Notes under the pieces: model-generated | What the model was told of the DNA's origin: nothing | Seen by the model: the letters and a program-made list of their open reading frames with translations, nothing else | The model's database searches: none | Made by a program: the position numbers and the translations under genes | Part shown: positions 18,292-28,218 of the stretch, one piece after another | Layout of the letters: every line of letters starts with the position of its first letter | How positions within the stretch are numbered: the stretch's first letter is position 1 | Assembly (NCBI RefSeq): GCF_000500045.1 | Contig: NZ_AYOT01000225.1 | Coordinates: 62,001 to 126,000 of the forward strand | Direction of reading: 5' to 3' | Source: Borrelia persica No12 | Lineage (GTDB): Bacteria > Spirochaetota > Spirochaetia > Borreliales > Borreliaceae | Length of the DNA: 64,000 bases

Positions 18292-20994
18292 ATGTCTAAT
18301 ATTACTATAGAAAGATTAGATAATATCTTGCAAGAGGATAAATGGACAAGAACAGTTGTTAACAATTATTCTCTTGCTAAGATAAAGGAATTGGATGAGT
18401 TAATAGATAATATAATTTCTGAAAATTTAACGGAAGAAGCTTTGGATATTTGTGGTAAACATTTAAAAGATGTCAAAAAGAGTATTGCTGGTCTTTATAT
18501 TTCAGGAATGCTTATATACAGTAGAAGACCACTTAATGATATGAGTTTGCTTACAGTTGTAGATTTGTTTTCTCAAAACTTAAAATGGTCTCTTGTTGAA
18601 CATATATGTCACAAGATGCTTTTGACCTCTGAAAATAAGCATGCACTCTATACACTTGCAAAGATATATTCACAAAATAATGAAAATGATAAGCTGCCAA
18701 ATATTTGGATGCGTATTGTTGAAGCGGATGTTGATGATACTGTTTTTGTAAGGCAACTTGCTGCTCATTATGAGAATATTGATTTGCAAAAATCAATATA
18801 TTTTTTTAGAAAGGCTATTTATCGTTTTATAGATAAAAAACAAATGTCAGGCATTAGGGAAATATGGTCTAAGTTGATTAAATATGTCTCTGATGATTTT
18901 GATTCCTTTTTGTTGATACTTCAAAAGGTTGAAAAAGAACTTGGTTTTAAAAAGGTCGTGGTTCTTTATGAAGATTTATATGAACATTATTCTGTTAGTG
19001 GCAATATTGATGAGACAATAGAAATTTTAAGAGGAATTTTGAAGCTTGATAATAAAAATCAAAAAGCAAGAGAAAATTTGGTTATTTTTTTAAGGGAAAA
19101 GTATAAAGATGTTAAGAATATAGAAGAATATCTTGAAAAATCTGATATTGAAAATTTAGATAAAAATTTTGTTGATGTTTATTCTGATTTTGAAAAATAT
19201 TTGTTTTTTGCCAAGGGCAATTTTGTTTATCATCAAACTTGGTTTGTTGGGATAGTTAAGGATGTAAATGATCAGGGTATTTTAGTTGATTTTGTGTCTA
19301 AACGTGGACATTTTATTAGTTTTGATATGGCTATGTCTGCTCTCTCCCCCCTTGATAGGGAAGATATTCGAGTTTTAAAGGCTATTAAACCAAAAGAAGA
19401 GCTTGTTGAGCATATAAAGAGAGATATTGAATGGGCATTGAAAATAATTATTAAAAGTTATAAGTCAATTGATCTTAAGGGGATTAAAAGAGAACTTGTT
19501 CCAAGTTTGATGACTCAAAATGCTTGGAATTTATGGAGTGTTAAGGCTAAGCAAATTCTAAAAGATAATCCCCATTTCGTTATGGCATCTGGAAAAGCTG
19601 ACTGTTATATATATAATGAGAGAGCTTCTAATTTTAATGAAAAAATTTATGATAAATTTAAGGTAGAAAAAGACTTTTATAAAAGATATGAGATCTTTAT
19701 GCATTATTATACTGCTGGTGGTGTTGTAAAGGATTTGCATATTGAAGAAGAAATGCTTAATTATTTTTTAATTTATGTTAATAATTTTGCAAAAGTTGAT
19801 CATTATGTTATAAGTTCTTATGTAATACTTAAATCTTTGAAAAATTCTGATAATAGAGTTGCTTTAAAAGTTAATTTTGAGAGAGATATTAATTTGGAAG
19901 TTCTCTTAAAGGAATATTCTAAGAGTATAATTGATCTTTTTGAAGCTATTTTGAATGCAGATATTAAAAAAGAATTGATCTCTTTAATTAAAGAAGAATT
20001 GTCTGATTGGGTTGCTTATTATAAGCAGCTTTTTCCTTGTTATGTTAATAAAAAATTGATAGATTCTCTTTATAAAGAAGATATAAAAGAAACTGAGCAG
20101 CTTTTTAACTATATTACAAAGAATTATAAAATCTATAAAGATGCTTATATTTGGATTTTAAAACATTATACTTCTTATTCTCTTAATTTAGATTATTCTG
20201 ATGCAGAGTTGTTGGTAAATTTGATTAAGATTTTAACAGATAGTGTTGTTAAAATTAATAATAAAAATAATTCTGTTGCTAATAAGAGAATATATAAAAT
20301 GGTAATCAATCTTTTAATTAAAGATAAATATCTTAGTGTTGTTTTGGGTAAGGTTATAGATGAGGAACTTGCTAAGAGAATATATATGACTTGTTTTTAC
20401 ATAAGAGATTTTCCTCCAAAAGATCTCATACATATTAAGACGGCAATAAGAACTGTATTTGATGATATTGAGTTTGAAGATGAAAAGATGCAAGTTTCGG
20501 GAGATAAGGTTGAGATAGGGTTTTTAACTATTTTAAGTTCTCTTAGTAAAAAGCAAAAAGAATTGCAATATTTAAAAGATGTGGAAATACCAGAAAATTC
20601 TAAGGAAATTGGCAAGGCACGTGAACTTGGTGATTTGAAAGAAAATGCAGAATATCATTCTGCTAAGGAGAGACAACAATTTTTAACAAAGAGATTAAAT
20701 TCTCTTATGTCTGAAATAGATGTTGCAAAAGTTATTGATATTAAAGAACTTCAAAGTTCTGTTGTTGGATTTGGGACAAAAGTTACTATGGTTAATAAGG
20801 ATACAGAAAAAGAAGAGTCTTATTTAATATTTGGACCTTGGGAATCAAATCCTGATGAGGGTATTATATCTTATAAATCGCCTTTTGGAGAAAATTTGTT
20901 GGATGCTAGAGAAGGTGACAATCTGGATTTTGTTATAAATGATACTCATTTTCAATATTATGTTAAGAAGATAGAGCCTGCGAAGATTAATTAA
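18292..20994 (+). CDS. greA: Transcription elongation factor GreA fused to a long TPR-like N-terminal region
   Basis: GreA enters the RNA polymerase secondary channel and stimulates cleavage of backtracked RNA. Here the GreA module is only the last 160 residues of a 900-residue protein. It includes [14 protein letters not shown] at 776-789, with the catalytic acidic pair at Asp781 and Glu784, and a C-terminal FKBP-like domain ([14 protein letters not shown]). The first 740 residues are helical with TPR-like stretches and an embedded beta segment near 310-350. E. coli GreA is 158 residues. Long GreA proteins are known in spirochaetes. TTAGGAGAG precedes the ATG, and recA follows after 10 bases. 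Confidence 0.93.
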   Translation: MSNITIERLDNILQEDKWTRTVVNNYSLAKIKELDELIDNIISENLTEEALDICGKHLKDVKKSIAGLYISGMLIYSRRPLNDMSLLTVVDLFSQNLKWSLVEHICHKMLLTSENKHALYTLAKIYSQNNENDKLPNIWMRIVEADVDDTVFVRQLAAHYENIDLQKSIYFFRKAIYRFIDKKQMSGIREIWSKLIKYVSDDFDSFLLILQKVEKELGFKKVVVLYEDLYEHYSVSGNIDETIEILRGILKLDNKNQKARENLVIFLREKYKDVKNIEEYLEKSDIENLDKNFVDVYSDFEKYLFFAKGNFVYHQTWFVGIVKDVNDQGILVDFVSKRGHFISFDMAMSALSPLDREDIRVLKAIKPKEELVEHIKRDIEWALKIIIKSYKSIDLKGIKRELVPSLMTQNAWNLWSVKAKQILKDNPHFVMASGKADCYIYNERASNFNEKIYDKFKVEKDFYKRYEIFMHYYTAGGVVKDLHIEEEMLNYFLIYVNNFAKVDHYVISSYVILKSLKNSDNRVALKVNFERDINLEVLLKEYSKSIIDLFEAILNADIKKELISLIKEELSDWVAYYKQLFPCYVNKKLIDSLYKEDIKETEQLFNYITKNYKIYKDAYIWILKHYTSYSLNLDYSDAELLVNLIKILTDSVVKINNKNNSVANKRIYKMVINLLIKDKYLSVVLGKVIDEELAKRIYMTCFYIRDFPPKDLIHIKTAIRTVFDDIEFEDEKMQVSGDKVEIGFLTILSSLSKKQKELQYLKDVEIPENSKEIGKARELGDLKENAEYHSAKERQQFLTKRLNSLMSEIDVAKVIDIKELQSSVVGFGTKVTMVNKDTEKEESYLIFGPWESNPDEGIISYKSPFGENLLDAREGDNLDFVINDTHFQYYVKKIEPAKIN

Positions 20995-21004
20995 GAGAGA
21001 TAAA

Positions 21005-22096
21005 ATGTCTAAACTAAAAGATACGATTGATAGTGCTATGCAAAATAAATTAAATAAAGAAAAGGCCATTGAACTTGCTCGAGTTCAAATAGAGAAGGAT
21101 TTTGGTAAAGGAAGCCTTATTAAAATGGGAGAATCTCCTGTAGGTAAAAATGTGGAGAGTATACCTAGTGGTGCTATTTTGCTTGATGAGGCAATTGGTA
21201 TTGGTGGGTATCCAAGAGGAAGAGTAATAGAAATTTTTGGTCCCGAATCTTCTGGCAAGACTACTCTAACTCTTCAAGCAATTGCTGAGGTTCAAAAAAA
21301 GGGTGGAATTGCAGCTTTTATTGATGCGGAACATGCTCTTGATCCTGTTTATGCAAAGGCTTTGGGTGTAAATATTAATGAGCTTTGGCTTAGCCAGCCT
21401 GATACAGGAGAACAGGCTCTTGATATTGCTGAGTATTTAATTAGAAGTGGTGGAGTTGATTTGATTGTTGTTGATTCTGTTGCAGCTTTAACACCACAGG
21501 CAGAAATTGATGGAGAGATGGGTGATACTCAGATTGGACTTCAAGCAAGACTTATGAGTAAGGCTTTAAGGAAAATTACGGCCATACTGTCAAAATCGAA
21601 TACTTGTATTATGTTTATTAATCAAATAAGAATGAAAATTGGTTTGGTATTTGGTAGTCCGGAGACTACTACTGGAGGAAATGCTTTAAAATTTTATTCT
21701 TCTCTTCGTCTTGAGGTAAGAAAGGTTGAGCAAGTAATAGGAACTTCTTCAGATAATGTCATTGGTAATAAGATAAGAGTTAAGGTTGTAAAAAATAAAG
21801 TAGCACCTCCTTTTCGTAAAGCGGAACTTATAGTTTATTTTGGAAAAGGTATTTCTAGGGAGGCTAGCATATTAGATGCTGCTATTAAGTATGATTTGGT
21901 TCAAAAATCAGGTTCTTGGTATGCTATGGGAGATGATAATTTGGGCCAAGGTAGAGAAAATGTTATTGATTATCTTTGTAAAGAAAAAAAACTTGCAAAT
22001 GAGCTTGAAAATAAACTTAAAAAGATAATATTTGAAACTCCCAGTAAGGATTCTCTTGAAGTTGATACTCATAAAAGTGAGGAAGATAAAGAATAG
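21005..22096 (+). CDS. recA: Recombinase RecA
   Basis: RecA carries out ATP-dependent strand exchange in homologous recombination. The 363-residue protein has Walker A GPESSGKT at 79-86, Walker [11 protein letters not shown], the L1/L2 DNA-binding loops ([26 protein letters not shown]) and an acidic C-terminal tail. It starts at ATG 10 bases after greA and is followed after six bases by the ScpA-like gene. I see no LexA-type box upstream, and its position inside an operon argues against classic SOS control. Confidence 0.98.
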   Translation: MSKLKDTIDSAMQNKLNKEKAIELARVQIEKDFGKGSLIKMGESPVGKNVESIPSGAILLDEAIGIGGYPRGRVIEIFGPESSGKTTLTLQAIAEVQKKGGIAAFIDAEHALDPVYAKALGVNINELWLSQPDTGEQALDIAEYLIRSGGVDLIVVDSVAALTPQAEIDGEMGDTQIGLQARLMSKALRKITAILSKSNTCIMFINQIRMKIGLVFGSPETTTGGNALKFYSSLRLEVRKVEQVIGTSSDNVIGNKIRVKVVKNKVAPPFRKAELIVYFGKGISREASILDAAIKYDLVQKSGSWYAMGDDNLGQGRENVIDYLCKEKKLANELENKLKKIIFETPSKDSLEVDTHKSEEDKE

Positions 22097-22102
22097 AGAA
22101 AA

Positions 22103-22867
22103 ATGGTAAGTTTAGATGATTATTTGATTGTTTGTAATGATTTTAAAGGGGAAATAGGAATTTTTTTTGATTATATAAGAAATAAGAGAGAAATCCTTAA
22201 AACTTTTAATTTAAATAGAATAATAGAAGATTTTTTAACGTTTTCTGAGAGTATTGAAATGGATGTTAGAGAATTGATTAAATTTTATTCTTTTACAACT
22301 AGTTTGCTTTATTTAAAGACGCAGATACTCTATCCAGTTAAGTTAAAAGATCGAAAATCTGTTGAAAGAGAAATAGTAAGAAAATTGATAAAATTTAGTG
22401 ATAAATGTGTAGAAACTAAAAAGATTGTTCAAAAAGATGAGGTATGTTTAAGTATGTCCAAGTCTTTTTTTCTGAAGGAGAATGATATCTTTTTAGAAAA
22501 TGTAGATGATGCTTATGTGACTAATATTAATGAAGTTAAGAGTAGGATTAGAACAACTAGGTTAAGTAGAAAGCGAGATGATATTTTACCTAATAAATTT
22601 AAATTGAATATTATTTTAGGTACGTATGATGCTAGGATTTCAGATAAAAAGGCTAAAATTATGGCTCTTTTGGATAAAGAAGAAAAGTTTTGTTTTGAGT
22701 TTTTATTGGATGTGAGTGATAAATTTTACTTCTTTGAAAGATTTTGTTATTTTTTAATTGTTCTTGAATATAAAATGTCAAATATTATAGATCTGGTTTA
22801 TATCAATGATGAGTTAATTTTAATAAAGGGAAGAGGTGTTGACGAATATAAACAGCAAAGGGCTTAG
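22103..22867 (+). CDS. scpA: ScpA-like segregation and condensation protein
   Basis: This is probably the kleisin subunit that links SMC heads in chromosome condensation. The 254-residue product has a weak but ordered match: an N-terminal region with FKGEIGIFFDYIRNKR in place of the family FxGPLDLLLxLI, then helices ending YLKTQILYP like the family's LxIKSxxLLP. A C-terminal winged-helix-like part with FLVILEYKMSN-type sequence (FLIVLEYKMSNIIDLVYIN) closes it. ScpB is not adjacent, although rluB and cmk, frequent scpAB neighbours, follow. It overlaps the next gene by about 30 bases. The match is divergent. Confidence 0.65.
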   Translation: MVSLDDYLIVCNDFKGEIGIFFDYIRNKREILKTFNLNRIIEDFLTFSESIEMDVRELIKFYSFTTSLLYLKTQILYPVKLKDRKSVEREIVRKLIKFSDKCVETKKIVQKDEVCLSMSKSFFLKENDIFLENVDDAYVTNINEVKSRIRTTRLSRKRDDILPNKFKLNIILGTYDARISDKKAKIMALLDKEEKFCFEFLLDVSDKFYFFERFCYFLIVLEYKMSNIIDLVYINDELILIKGRGVDEYKQQRA

Positions 22868-23585
22868 AGTACATGTTTTTTTAGCAGAAAAAGGTGTAGG
22901 TTCTAGGAGGTTTTGTGAAGAGCTTATAAGAAAAAATCTTGTTAAAGTAAATGGCACTCCTTCAAAGCTTGGAGATAAAGTTTTCTTGGGTGATAGAGTG
23001 GAGTATAAAAGGCAAGTGTTTATTTTTCAAAATTCTAAAATTGGAAATAAAATTTATATAGCTCTCAATAAACCTGCAAATTATCTGTGTTCTAATTTTG
23101 ATCCAAGGGGAAGAAAATTAGCAATATCTTTAGTTCAGCCTTTGTTTAAGGAACGTTTATTTTCAATTGGTAGGCTTGATTTTAAGAGTTCTGGTCTTTT
23201 GCTATTTACTAATGATGGTCAGTTTGCAAATAGTATTGTTCATCCAAATAGTGAAATTGAAAAGGAATATATTATTGAGTCAAAAAGAGTTGTTAGTGAA
23301 GATTTGCTTATAAAATTTAAAAATGGGATCAAAATTGATAATGAATTTTTTAAATTAAAGTCTTATGTTATGTTAGGTAATAATGCAGCTAAGTTGATTT
23401 TGACAGAAGGTAAAAATAGAGAGATTCGAAAAGTTTTTTTAAGTAAGAATATTTTTTTAAAAAAAGTGCATAGAATTAGAATAGGTAATATTACATTGAA
23501 TAATTTGCAAGAAGGGCGGATTAGAGTTTTACCTTTAGTTAAAGTTAACAAATTAAAAACTCAGCTTTTGGAGGCATTGATGTGA
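22836..23585 (+). CDS. 16S/23S rRNA pseudouridine synthase, RsuA/RluB family
   Basis: This enzyme converts a specific uridine of rRNA to pseudouridine. The 249-residue protein has an N-terminal S4 RNA-binding domain (FLAEKGVGSRRFCEELI, RKNLVKVNG). The catalytic domain follows, with GRLDFKSSGLLLFTNDG, where Asp115 is the expected nucleophile, and GKNREIRKVF later. Neighbours scpA and cmk suggest the RluB type, but RsuA or RluE cannot be excluded. The start is GTG 22836 or TTG 22839, inside the end of the previous gene. The stop overlaps the cmk start. Confidence 0.88.
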   Translation: MLTNINSKGLRVHVFLAEKGVGSRRFCEELIRKNLVKVNGTPSKLGDKVFLGDRVEYKRQVFIFQNSKIGNKIYIALNKPANYLCSNFDPRGRKLAISLVQPLFKERLFSIGRLDFKSSGLLLFTNDGQFANSIVHPNSEIEKEYIIESKRVVSEDLLIKFKNGIKIDNEFFKLKSYVMLGNNAAKLILTEGKNREIRKVFLSKNIFLKKVHRIRIGNITLNNLQEGRIRVLPLVKVNKLKTQLLEALM

Positions 23586-24238
23586 TAATAGCAATTGATG
23601 GGCCTTCAGCTTCAGGAAAAAGTTCTGTTGCACAAGCATTGAGTATGAGATTAGGTTTTAAATTTGTTAGTTCTGGTTATTTATATAGAATAGTGACCTT
23701 AATTGCTCAGAATTTTACTTTAAATGAATATGATTTACTTAGTGAGAGCAAAATTATAGAACTTATATCACAAAATGATATCAAATATGATGGTAGTGCT
23801 TTTCTTTTAAATGGTGTTGATGTTATAAATCACATTTTGAATGAAAAAATAGATTTGCAAGTTTCTCTTTATTCTTCTTATATAGGTGTTAGGAAGATAG
23901 TGAATAAAAAATTAAGAGAAATAGTTAAATTCAAGGATGATGATTATATAATAGAGGGTAGAGATATTACTACTGTAGTCTTTCCAGAAGCCAAGATTAA
24001 AATATATCTTGATGCTTCTGTTAAAGTGCGGGCTTTAAGGCGATATAATCAAAGAGATGATGATATTGCTTTGATTGAACTAGAAAAGGCACTGGAGAGG
24101 AGAGATGAAATTGATCAAAATAAAGAGTATGGTAAGTTGAAGTTGAGTAGAGAAGTTTTTTACATTGATACAAGCTATAAATGCTTAGATGATGTATGTG
24201 ATATTATCATAAAGACGTTTAATTTGAAAAAAAAGTGA
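23582..24238 (+). CDS. cmk: Cytidylate kinase
   Basis: This enzyme phosphorylates CMP and dCMP with ATP. The 218-residue protein carries the P-loop GPSASGKS at 7-14, the substrate-binding stretch VSSGYLYR and the lid region (IIEGRDITTVVFPEA, then RALRRYNQR). The GTG start overlaps the preceding stop in ATGTGA, and GGAGG lies seven bases upstream, so the two genes are likely translationally coupled. It is followed 13 bases later by rpsA, the same cmk-rpsA pairing found in many bacteria. Confidence 0.95.
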   Translation: MIIAIDGPSASGKSSVAQALSMRLGFKFVSSGYLYRIVTLIAQNFTLNEYDLLSESKIIELISQNDIKYDGSAFLLNGVDVINHILNEKIDLQVSLYSSYIGVRKIVNKKLREIVKFKDDDYIIEGRDITTVVFPEAKIKIYLDASVKVRALRRYNQRDDDIALIELEKALERRDEIDQNKEYGKLKLSREVFYIDTSYKCLDDVCDIIIKTFNLKKK

Positions 24239-24251
24239 TAGAGAGGTGAGA

Positions 24252-25913
24252 ATGGAAAATCAAGAAGATTTACAAGAAAATTATCTGAAGGTTCTTGAGA
24301 AGGTAGAACTGGGTAGTAGTGTTTCTGGTGTTGTTATAAATATTATGAAAGATTATGTACTTGTAGATATTGGTTATAAGTCTGAAGGTTTTATTAAAAT
24401 TGATGAATTTGAAACCATTCCAAATGTTGGAGATAAGCTTGATGCAATAGTTACAAAAGTAGGAGGAGAATTGGGTTTGGTTCTTAGTGTTTCAAAACTT
24501 GATTCTCTCAATTTACAAGATAAAATCGATGAATATATTGCAAATAAAAAAGTACTTAAAGGCAAGATTTTAGTTGAGCTTTCAAGTGGGTATAAAGTCC
24601 AAATTAATGACAATGTTAATGGGTTTATGCCATTTTATTTGAGTTCTCAATTTAGGGATGAGAAATTAAAAAGAGGTTCTATAGTTGAATTTTATATTGT
24701 TCAGGCAGATAAGTCTGATGGTCTTAGACTTATTCTTGATAGACGAACTTTGGAGAGAGAACGAGAATTTTTGAAGAGGAAAGAACTTGTTAGCTCTTAT
24801 AGTGAAGGAGATGTGGTTGACGGTATTGTTGAAAAGATTGCAGATTATGGTGCTATTATAAAGATCAAGAATTTTGTCTTGGGAGTTTTACATAAAAGAA
24901 ATATTGCGTTTAATCGTGTTGAAAATGTTGAAGATTTTATTCGTGTCGGTGATAAGTTAAGGTTAAAAATTATTAAATTAAGTCCAAATACAGGGAAGAT
25001 TGAATTATCTCTTAAGGCTTTAAAGGTAAATCCTTGGGATTGTATTGAATCTAAATATAATGTTGAGAGTATTGTGAAGGGAAAGATTGTCAAGATATTG
25101 CCTTTTGGTGCTGTTGTAGAGCTTGATAGTGAAATATCGGGATTTCTTCATATCAGTAATTTTTCTTGGGTAAGATCTATTAAAAGTCCTCAAGAATTAG
25201 TTAAGGTTGGACAAATTGTTGAAGTTAAGATTTTAGAAATAGATAAGGAAAATCAAAAAATATCTTTAGGTATTAAGCAAGTCAATGGGAATCCATGGGA
25301 TAATTTGGCTGATAGGTGTGGTGTTGGAAAGATTGTTCAGGGTACTGTTAAGAATATTACAAAAACAGGTGCTTTTGTAAGCATTGAAGAGGGTATAGAC
25401 GCATATATTAGTAAATTTGACATTTCTTGGGTTGAGGAAGTTAATCCTGAAAAATATTTTGAATTGGGTAGCTCGATTAGTGGGAAAGTTATAGAATTTG
25501 ATGCAAAAAGGCAAAACATTAAGTTGGGAATTAAACAATTAGAAGAAAATCCTTGGGATGATTTTTCTAAGAGTTATAAGAAGGGTGATACTCTTGAAGT
25601 TGAAATTGTTGAAAAGAAATCAAAGGGAGTTCAAGTAAGAGTTTATAATAAGATTATGGGTTTCATTAGTAAAATTCAACTTGGAGATACGAAAGAGTCT
25701 AGTTTAGAGACTTTTGAGAATTTAAATATTGGGGATAAAATTAAGGTTATAATTACTAATATTGACTTTAAGAATAAGTTAGTTTTACTTTCTTATAGGG
25801 CATATAAGGAACAAAAATCTAGTGAGGAAATTTCTTCTTATCTATTTAAGGAAGATGATGAGGAATCTTATAAGCCATTTGCAAATCTGTTAAAGAGGAA
25901 TGTTGATGTTTAA
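24252..25913 (+). CDS. rpsA: 30S ribosomal protein S1
   Basis: S1 binds mRNA on the small subunit and helps start translation. The 553-residue product has six S1-type repeats, recognisable by starts such as GSSVSGVV, KVLKGKIL, GDVVDGIV, ESIVKGKI, GKIVQGTV and GDTLEVEI. The middle repeats are best conserved. I choose ATG 24252 because AGAGG lies five bases upstream; GTG 24246 would overlap that site. It sits directly after cmk and overlaps the next gene by eight bases. Confidence 0.96.
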   Translation: MENQEDLQENYLKVLEKVELGSSVSGVVINIMKDYVLVDIGYKSEGFIKIDEFETIPNVGDKLDAIVTKVGGELGLVLSVSKLDSLNLQDKIDEYIANKKVLKGKILVELSSGYKVQINDNVNGFMPFYLSSQFRDEKLKRGSIVEFYIVQADKSDGLRLILDRRTLEREREFLKRKELVSSYSEGDVVDGIVEKIADYGAIIKIKNFVLGVLHKRNIAFNRVENVEDFIRVGDKLRLKIIKLSPNTGKIELSLKALKVNPWDCIESKYNVESIVKGKIVKILPFGAVVELDSEISGFLHISNFSWVRSIKSPQELVKVGQIVEVKILEIDKENQKISLGIKQVNGNPWDNLADRCGVGKIVQGTVKNITKTGAFVSIEEGIDAYISKFDISWVEEVNPEKYFELGSSISGKVIEFDAKRQNIKLGIKQLEENPWDDFSKSYKKGDTLEVEIVEKKSKGVQVRVYNKIMGFISKIQLGDTKESSLETFENLNIGDKIKVIITNIDFKNKLVLLSYRAYKEQKSSEEISSYLFKEDDEESYKPFANLLKRNVDV

Positions 25914-26508
25914 AAGTAAATTTTTTATGGGTATTCTTGCAGTCATTATTTTTGTAGGTATTATTATCTATTTTTATGACTTTTCGGATATGGATTATGT
26001 TAAAGAGGGAGGAGAAATAGTAGAAAATCTTGAGAGAAATTTAAATCTTTATTTGAGAACAAAAAATGTTGAAGAAAAACAAAGTTTGGCGTCTGAAATA
26101 GAGAAAGCTTTAGATAAGAGAGGCGATGTTGCTTATGAATTTCTTCCACGATTTTATCTTGCAAAGTCTACTTATTCTCAGAGTAAAGGTTTGTATAAAG
26201 AAGCCCTTGAAGATTTAGATATTGTTGTGAAATCCAAATGGATTGAGAGGGATTTGGCCTATATTAATAAGGCTGTGATTTATGAAAAGATGGGACAAGT
26301 AGAAGACGCTTTGTTGATGTATGATAATGTAATTAATCAAGCTAAATTAGATTTTATTAAAATTAGGGCTTTGCTTGGGAAAGCAGTGTTAGTTGAATTA
26401 CAAGATAAAAAACTGGCTGTTGATATATATGAAAGAATTGCTAATTTCTCTTATGAAAATAATTTATATGTTAATTTTGCCAAAAATAAGCTTTTTCAGC
26501 TTAGGTAG
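25906..26508 (+). CDS. Membrane-anchored TPR-like protein
   Basis: This 200-residue protein is of unknown function. It has an N-terminal membrane helix (about 8-24, ILAVIIFVGIIIYFY) followed by helical repeats with TPR character, such as LYKEALEDLDIVVKSK and AYINKAVIYEKMGQVEDALLMYDNVI. This layout fits an inner-membrane protein with a periplasmic TPR domain. The ATG at 25906 has AGAGGA six bases upstream. The gene overlaps the end of rpsA by eight bases, so it is probably coupled to it. Confidence 0.85.
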   Translation: MFKSKFFMGILAVIIFVGIIIYFYDFSDMDYVKEGGEIVENLERNLNLYLRTKNVEEKQSLASEIEKALDKRGDVAYEFLPRFYLAKSTYSQSKGLYKEALEDLDIVVKSKWIERDLAYINKAVIYEKMGQVEDALLMYDNVINQAKLDFIKIRALLGKAVLVELQDKKLAVDIYERIANFSYENNLYVNFAKNKLFQLR

Positions 26509-26530
26509 TTTGGTTTGTTTTATTTTAACT

Positions 26531-27301
26531 ATGCAAAGAGGAGTTGGTTATATTATATTTTTAAGTATATTTTTGTTTTTATTGGGTTGTGGCATTGAAG
26601 ATATTGTTTTAGTTGATTCTCCTTCTGTAATTGATAGTAGAGCTTCTAGAGATGTTCTTGCTTTTAAATTACCTTATGGATATTTTGATAAGGGTAGTAA
26701 TTCTAAGGTGAGAGGTTTTGATATATATTATAAATTTTATCCAGAAGGCACGAATCACAATCTTAGTGGTTTTGCAAAAAGTGTTCAAAGGGATTTTAAT
26801 GCATTAAAGAGTGTTTTCAATAATGTTAATGCGTTTCATTTAAGAGGGTTTTATAAGGTAAATTTGGATCGTGATCGTTTTTCAGGAAAGCCTACCTTAA
26901 AGTTGGATAGAAGTTGGATTCAGGGCAAATTTCCCTTATATATTGAATTAAATTTTGAAAATTTAAGAAAAAATATTCCTGGTTCAGCATTTATTACTGT
27001 AAGAAAAGGTGATAATTCTTCAGCGCCCCTTCTTAGAGAGGTTAGGAATATGTACAGATCTCATGTTGTTGATGGTTTTTATAGTGAATTTTTTGATGCT
27101 TTGAAAAAATCAAAAGTATCAGATAGCAAAACTAGGCCATTTGATCTTAAGCATATTAGTGATAGCTTTTTTACAAAAGATGTTTCTCCTAAGTATAATT
27201 TGGTAATTTTTGTTATGGCAGCAGGTAATGCTATTGAAGGTGATTTGTATAGTGTTATTGTTAATTTAGGGAGTTTAGATAGTTTTGGGTTGTCAAATTA
27301 A
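26531..27301 (+). CDS. Putative lipoprotein of unknown function
   Basis: The product begins with a lipoprotein-type signal (hydrophobic stretch ending FLLGC, Cys20). It continues as a 236-residue soluble domain without a family I recognise; RGFDIYYKFYPEG and FAKSVQRDF are typical stretches. From ATG 26531 the signal has an arginine in its n-region, as usual, but no ribosome binding site precedes it. A good AAGAGGAG at 26536-26543 would instead serve an in-frame ATT at 26552. The start is therefore unsettled. It lies between a TPR gene and a small membrane protein. Confidence 0.82.
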   Translation: MQRGVGYIIFLSIFLFLLGCGIEDIVLVDSPSVIDSRASRDVLAFKLPYGYFDKGSNSKVRGFDIYYKFYPEGTNHNLSGFAKSVQRDFNALKSVFNNVNAFHLRGFYKVNLDRDRFSGKPTLKLDRSWIQGKFPLYIELNFENLRKNIPGSAFITVRKGDNSSAPLLREVRNMYRSHVVDGFYSEFFDALKKSKVSDSKTRPFDLKHISDSFFTKDVSPKYNLVIFVMAAGNAIEGDLYSVIVNLGSLDSFGLSN

Positions 27302-27314
27302 TAGAAGGTAAGCT

Positions 27315-27593
27315 ATGTTAGCATTTTTTTTTCATTTGGTCTTAACCAATATTATTATTTCTTTTATAGTAAGTTTTTTTGTTGTTTTTTTTGGCATATT
27401 GCGATTTAAATTTTTACTTATTTATTTTATAAGTTTTTTGGGAAGTGTTTTATTTTTATTTTTTATTCCTCTTTTTTATTCCGATTATTATAATAGACAG
27501 GTAGATATTTTGTTTTATTTGTTGCCTGGTATTGGTTCAGTGGTTTTAATATCTGTATTGAGGTTTTCTGAGAGGGGTAAGAATGATTTATAA
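27315..27593 (+). CDS. Small integral membrane protein
   Basis: This 92-residue protein of unknown function is almost entirely hydrophobic. Three membrane helices are evident at about 5-28, 30-52 and 60-82, with a short basic end (RFSERGKN). AGAAGGT lies five bases before the ATG. The stop overlaps the start of maf by 11 bases, so the two are probably translated together. I see no family motif. Confidence 0.75.
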   Translation: MLAFFFHLVLTNIIISFIVSFFVVFFGILRFKFLLIYFISFLGSVLFLFFIPLFYSDYYNRQVDILFYLLPGIGSVVLISVLRFSERGKNDL

Positions 27594-28182
27594 GGAGAAT
27601 TTTCAAATTGCACTCGTATCAAATTCTCTTGCAAGAATTGACTTTTTAAATGCTTTAAAAATTAATTTTGTGTCTCTTAGCGTTGATATTGATGAAGATT
27701 TAGTTATAAAATCTGGTGATACGGAAGTTACAAAAAAGATAGCGCTTGTTAAACTTACTAGTGCTATTGAAAAGTATGGTAAAGATAAATGTTTAATTAC
27801 TGTTGATACTTTAATAAAAAATGATTCTATTTATATTGGCAAAATAAAAGATGAAAAAGAAGCTTTTGCTAAAATAATGGAATATAGTCATAAGCTTGTT
27901 GAGGTTGAAACTAGTTTTTGTATTTTTATTCCAGGAAAAGAAGAAATAGTGAAGGCTTGTGAAGTTTCGTTTATTAAATTTAGAGAATTAACTCCAGATG
28001 TCGTTTATCATTATATTTCTCTTGGATATTGGAAAGACAAATCTGGGGGTATTAGTCTTAAAAATGGTGTTGCAGATATATTAATTGAATATATTAATGG
28101 TAGTTATTCAAATATCATAGGCTTACCAATTGGTTTGTTTTATGATATTCTTATTAAAGAAAACATAATTTCCGCTATATAA
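27583..28182 (+). CDS. maf: Maf-family nucleotide pyrophosphatase
   Basis: Maf proteins hydrolyse nucleoside triphosphates, often modified or non-canonical ones, to monophosphates. The 199-residue product is divergent but keeps the family order: ALVSNSLARIDFL near the start (usual ASxSPRR), VDIDED, the ITVDTLI segment in place of the catalytic GADT, EKIMEYSHKL-like helix, then YWKDKSGGISLKNG and GSYSNIIGLPI. The typical gADTvV motif reads TVDTLI, keeping the Asp. It overlaps the preceding membrane protein gene and lies 36 bases before rpsB. Confidence 0.82.
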   Translation: MIYKENFQIALVSNSLARIDFLNALKINFVSLSVDIDEDLVIKSGDTEVTKKIALVKLTSAIEKYGKDKCLITVDTLIKNDSIYIGKIKDEKEAFAKIMEYSHKLVEVETSFCIFIPGKEEIVKACEVSFIKFRELTPDVVYHYISLGYWKDKSGGISLKNGVADILIEYINGSYSNIIGLPIGLFYDILIKENIISAI

Positions 28183-28218
28183 TTAGTGAGTAATAGCGAG
28201 GGATTTTAGGAGGTTATT

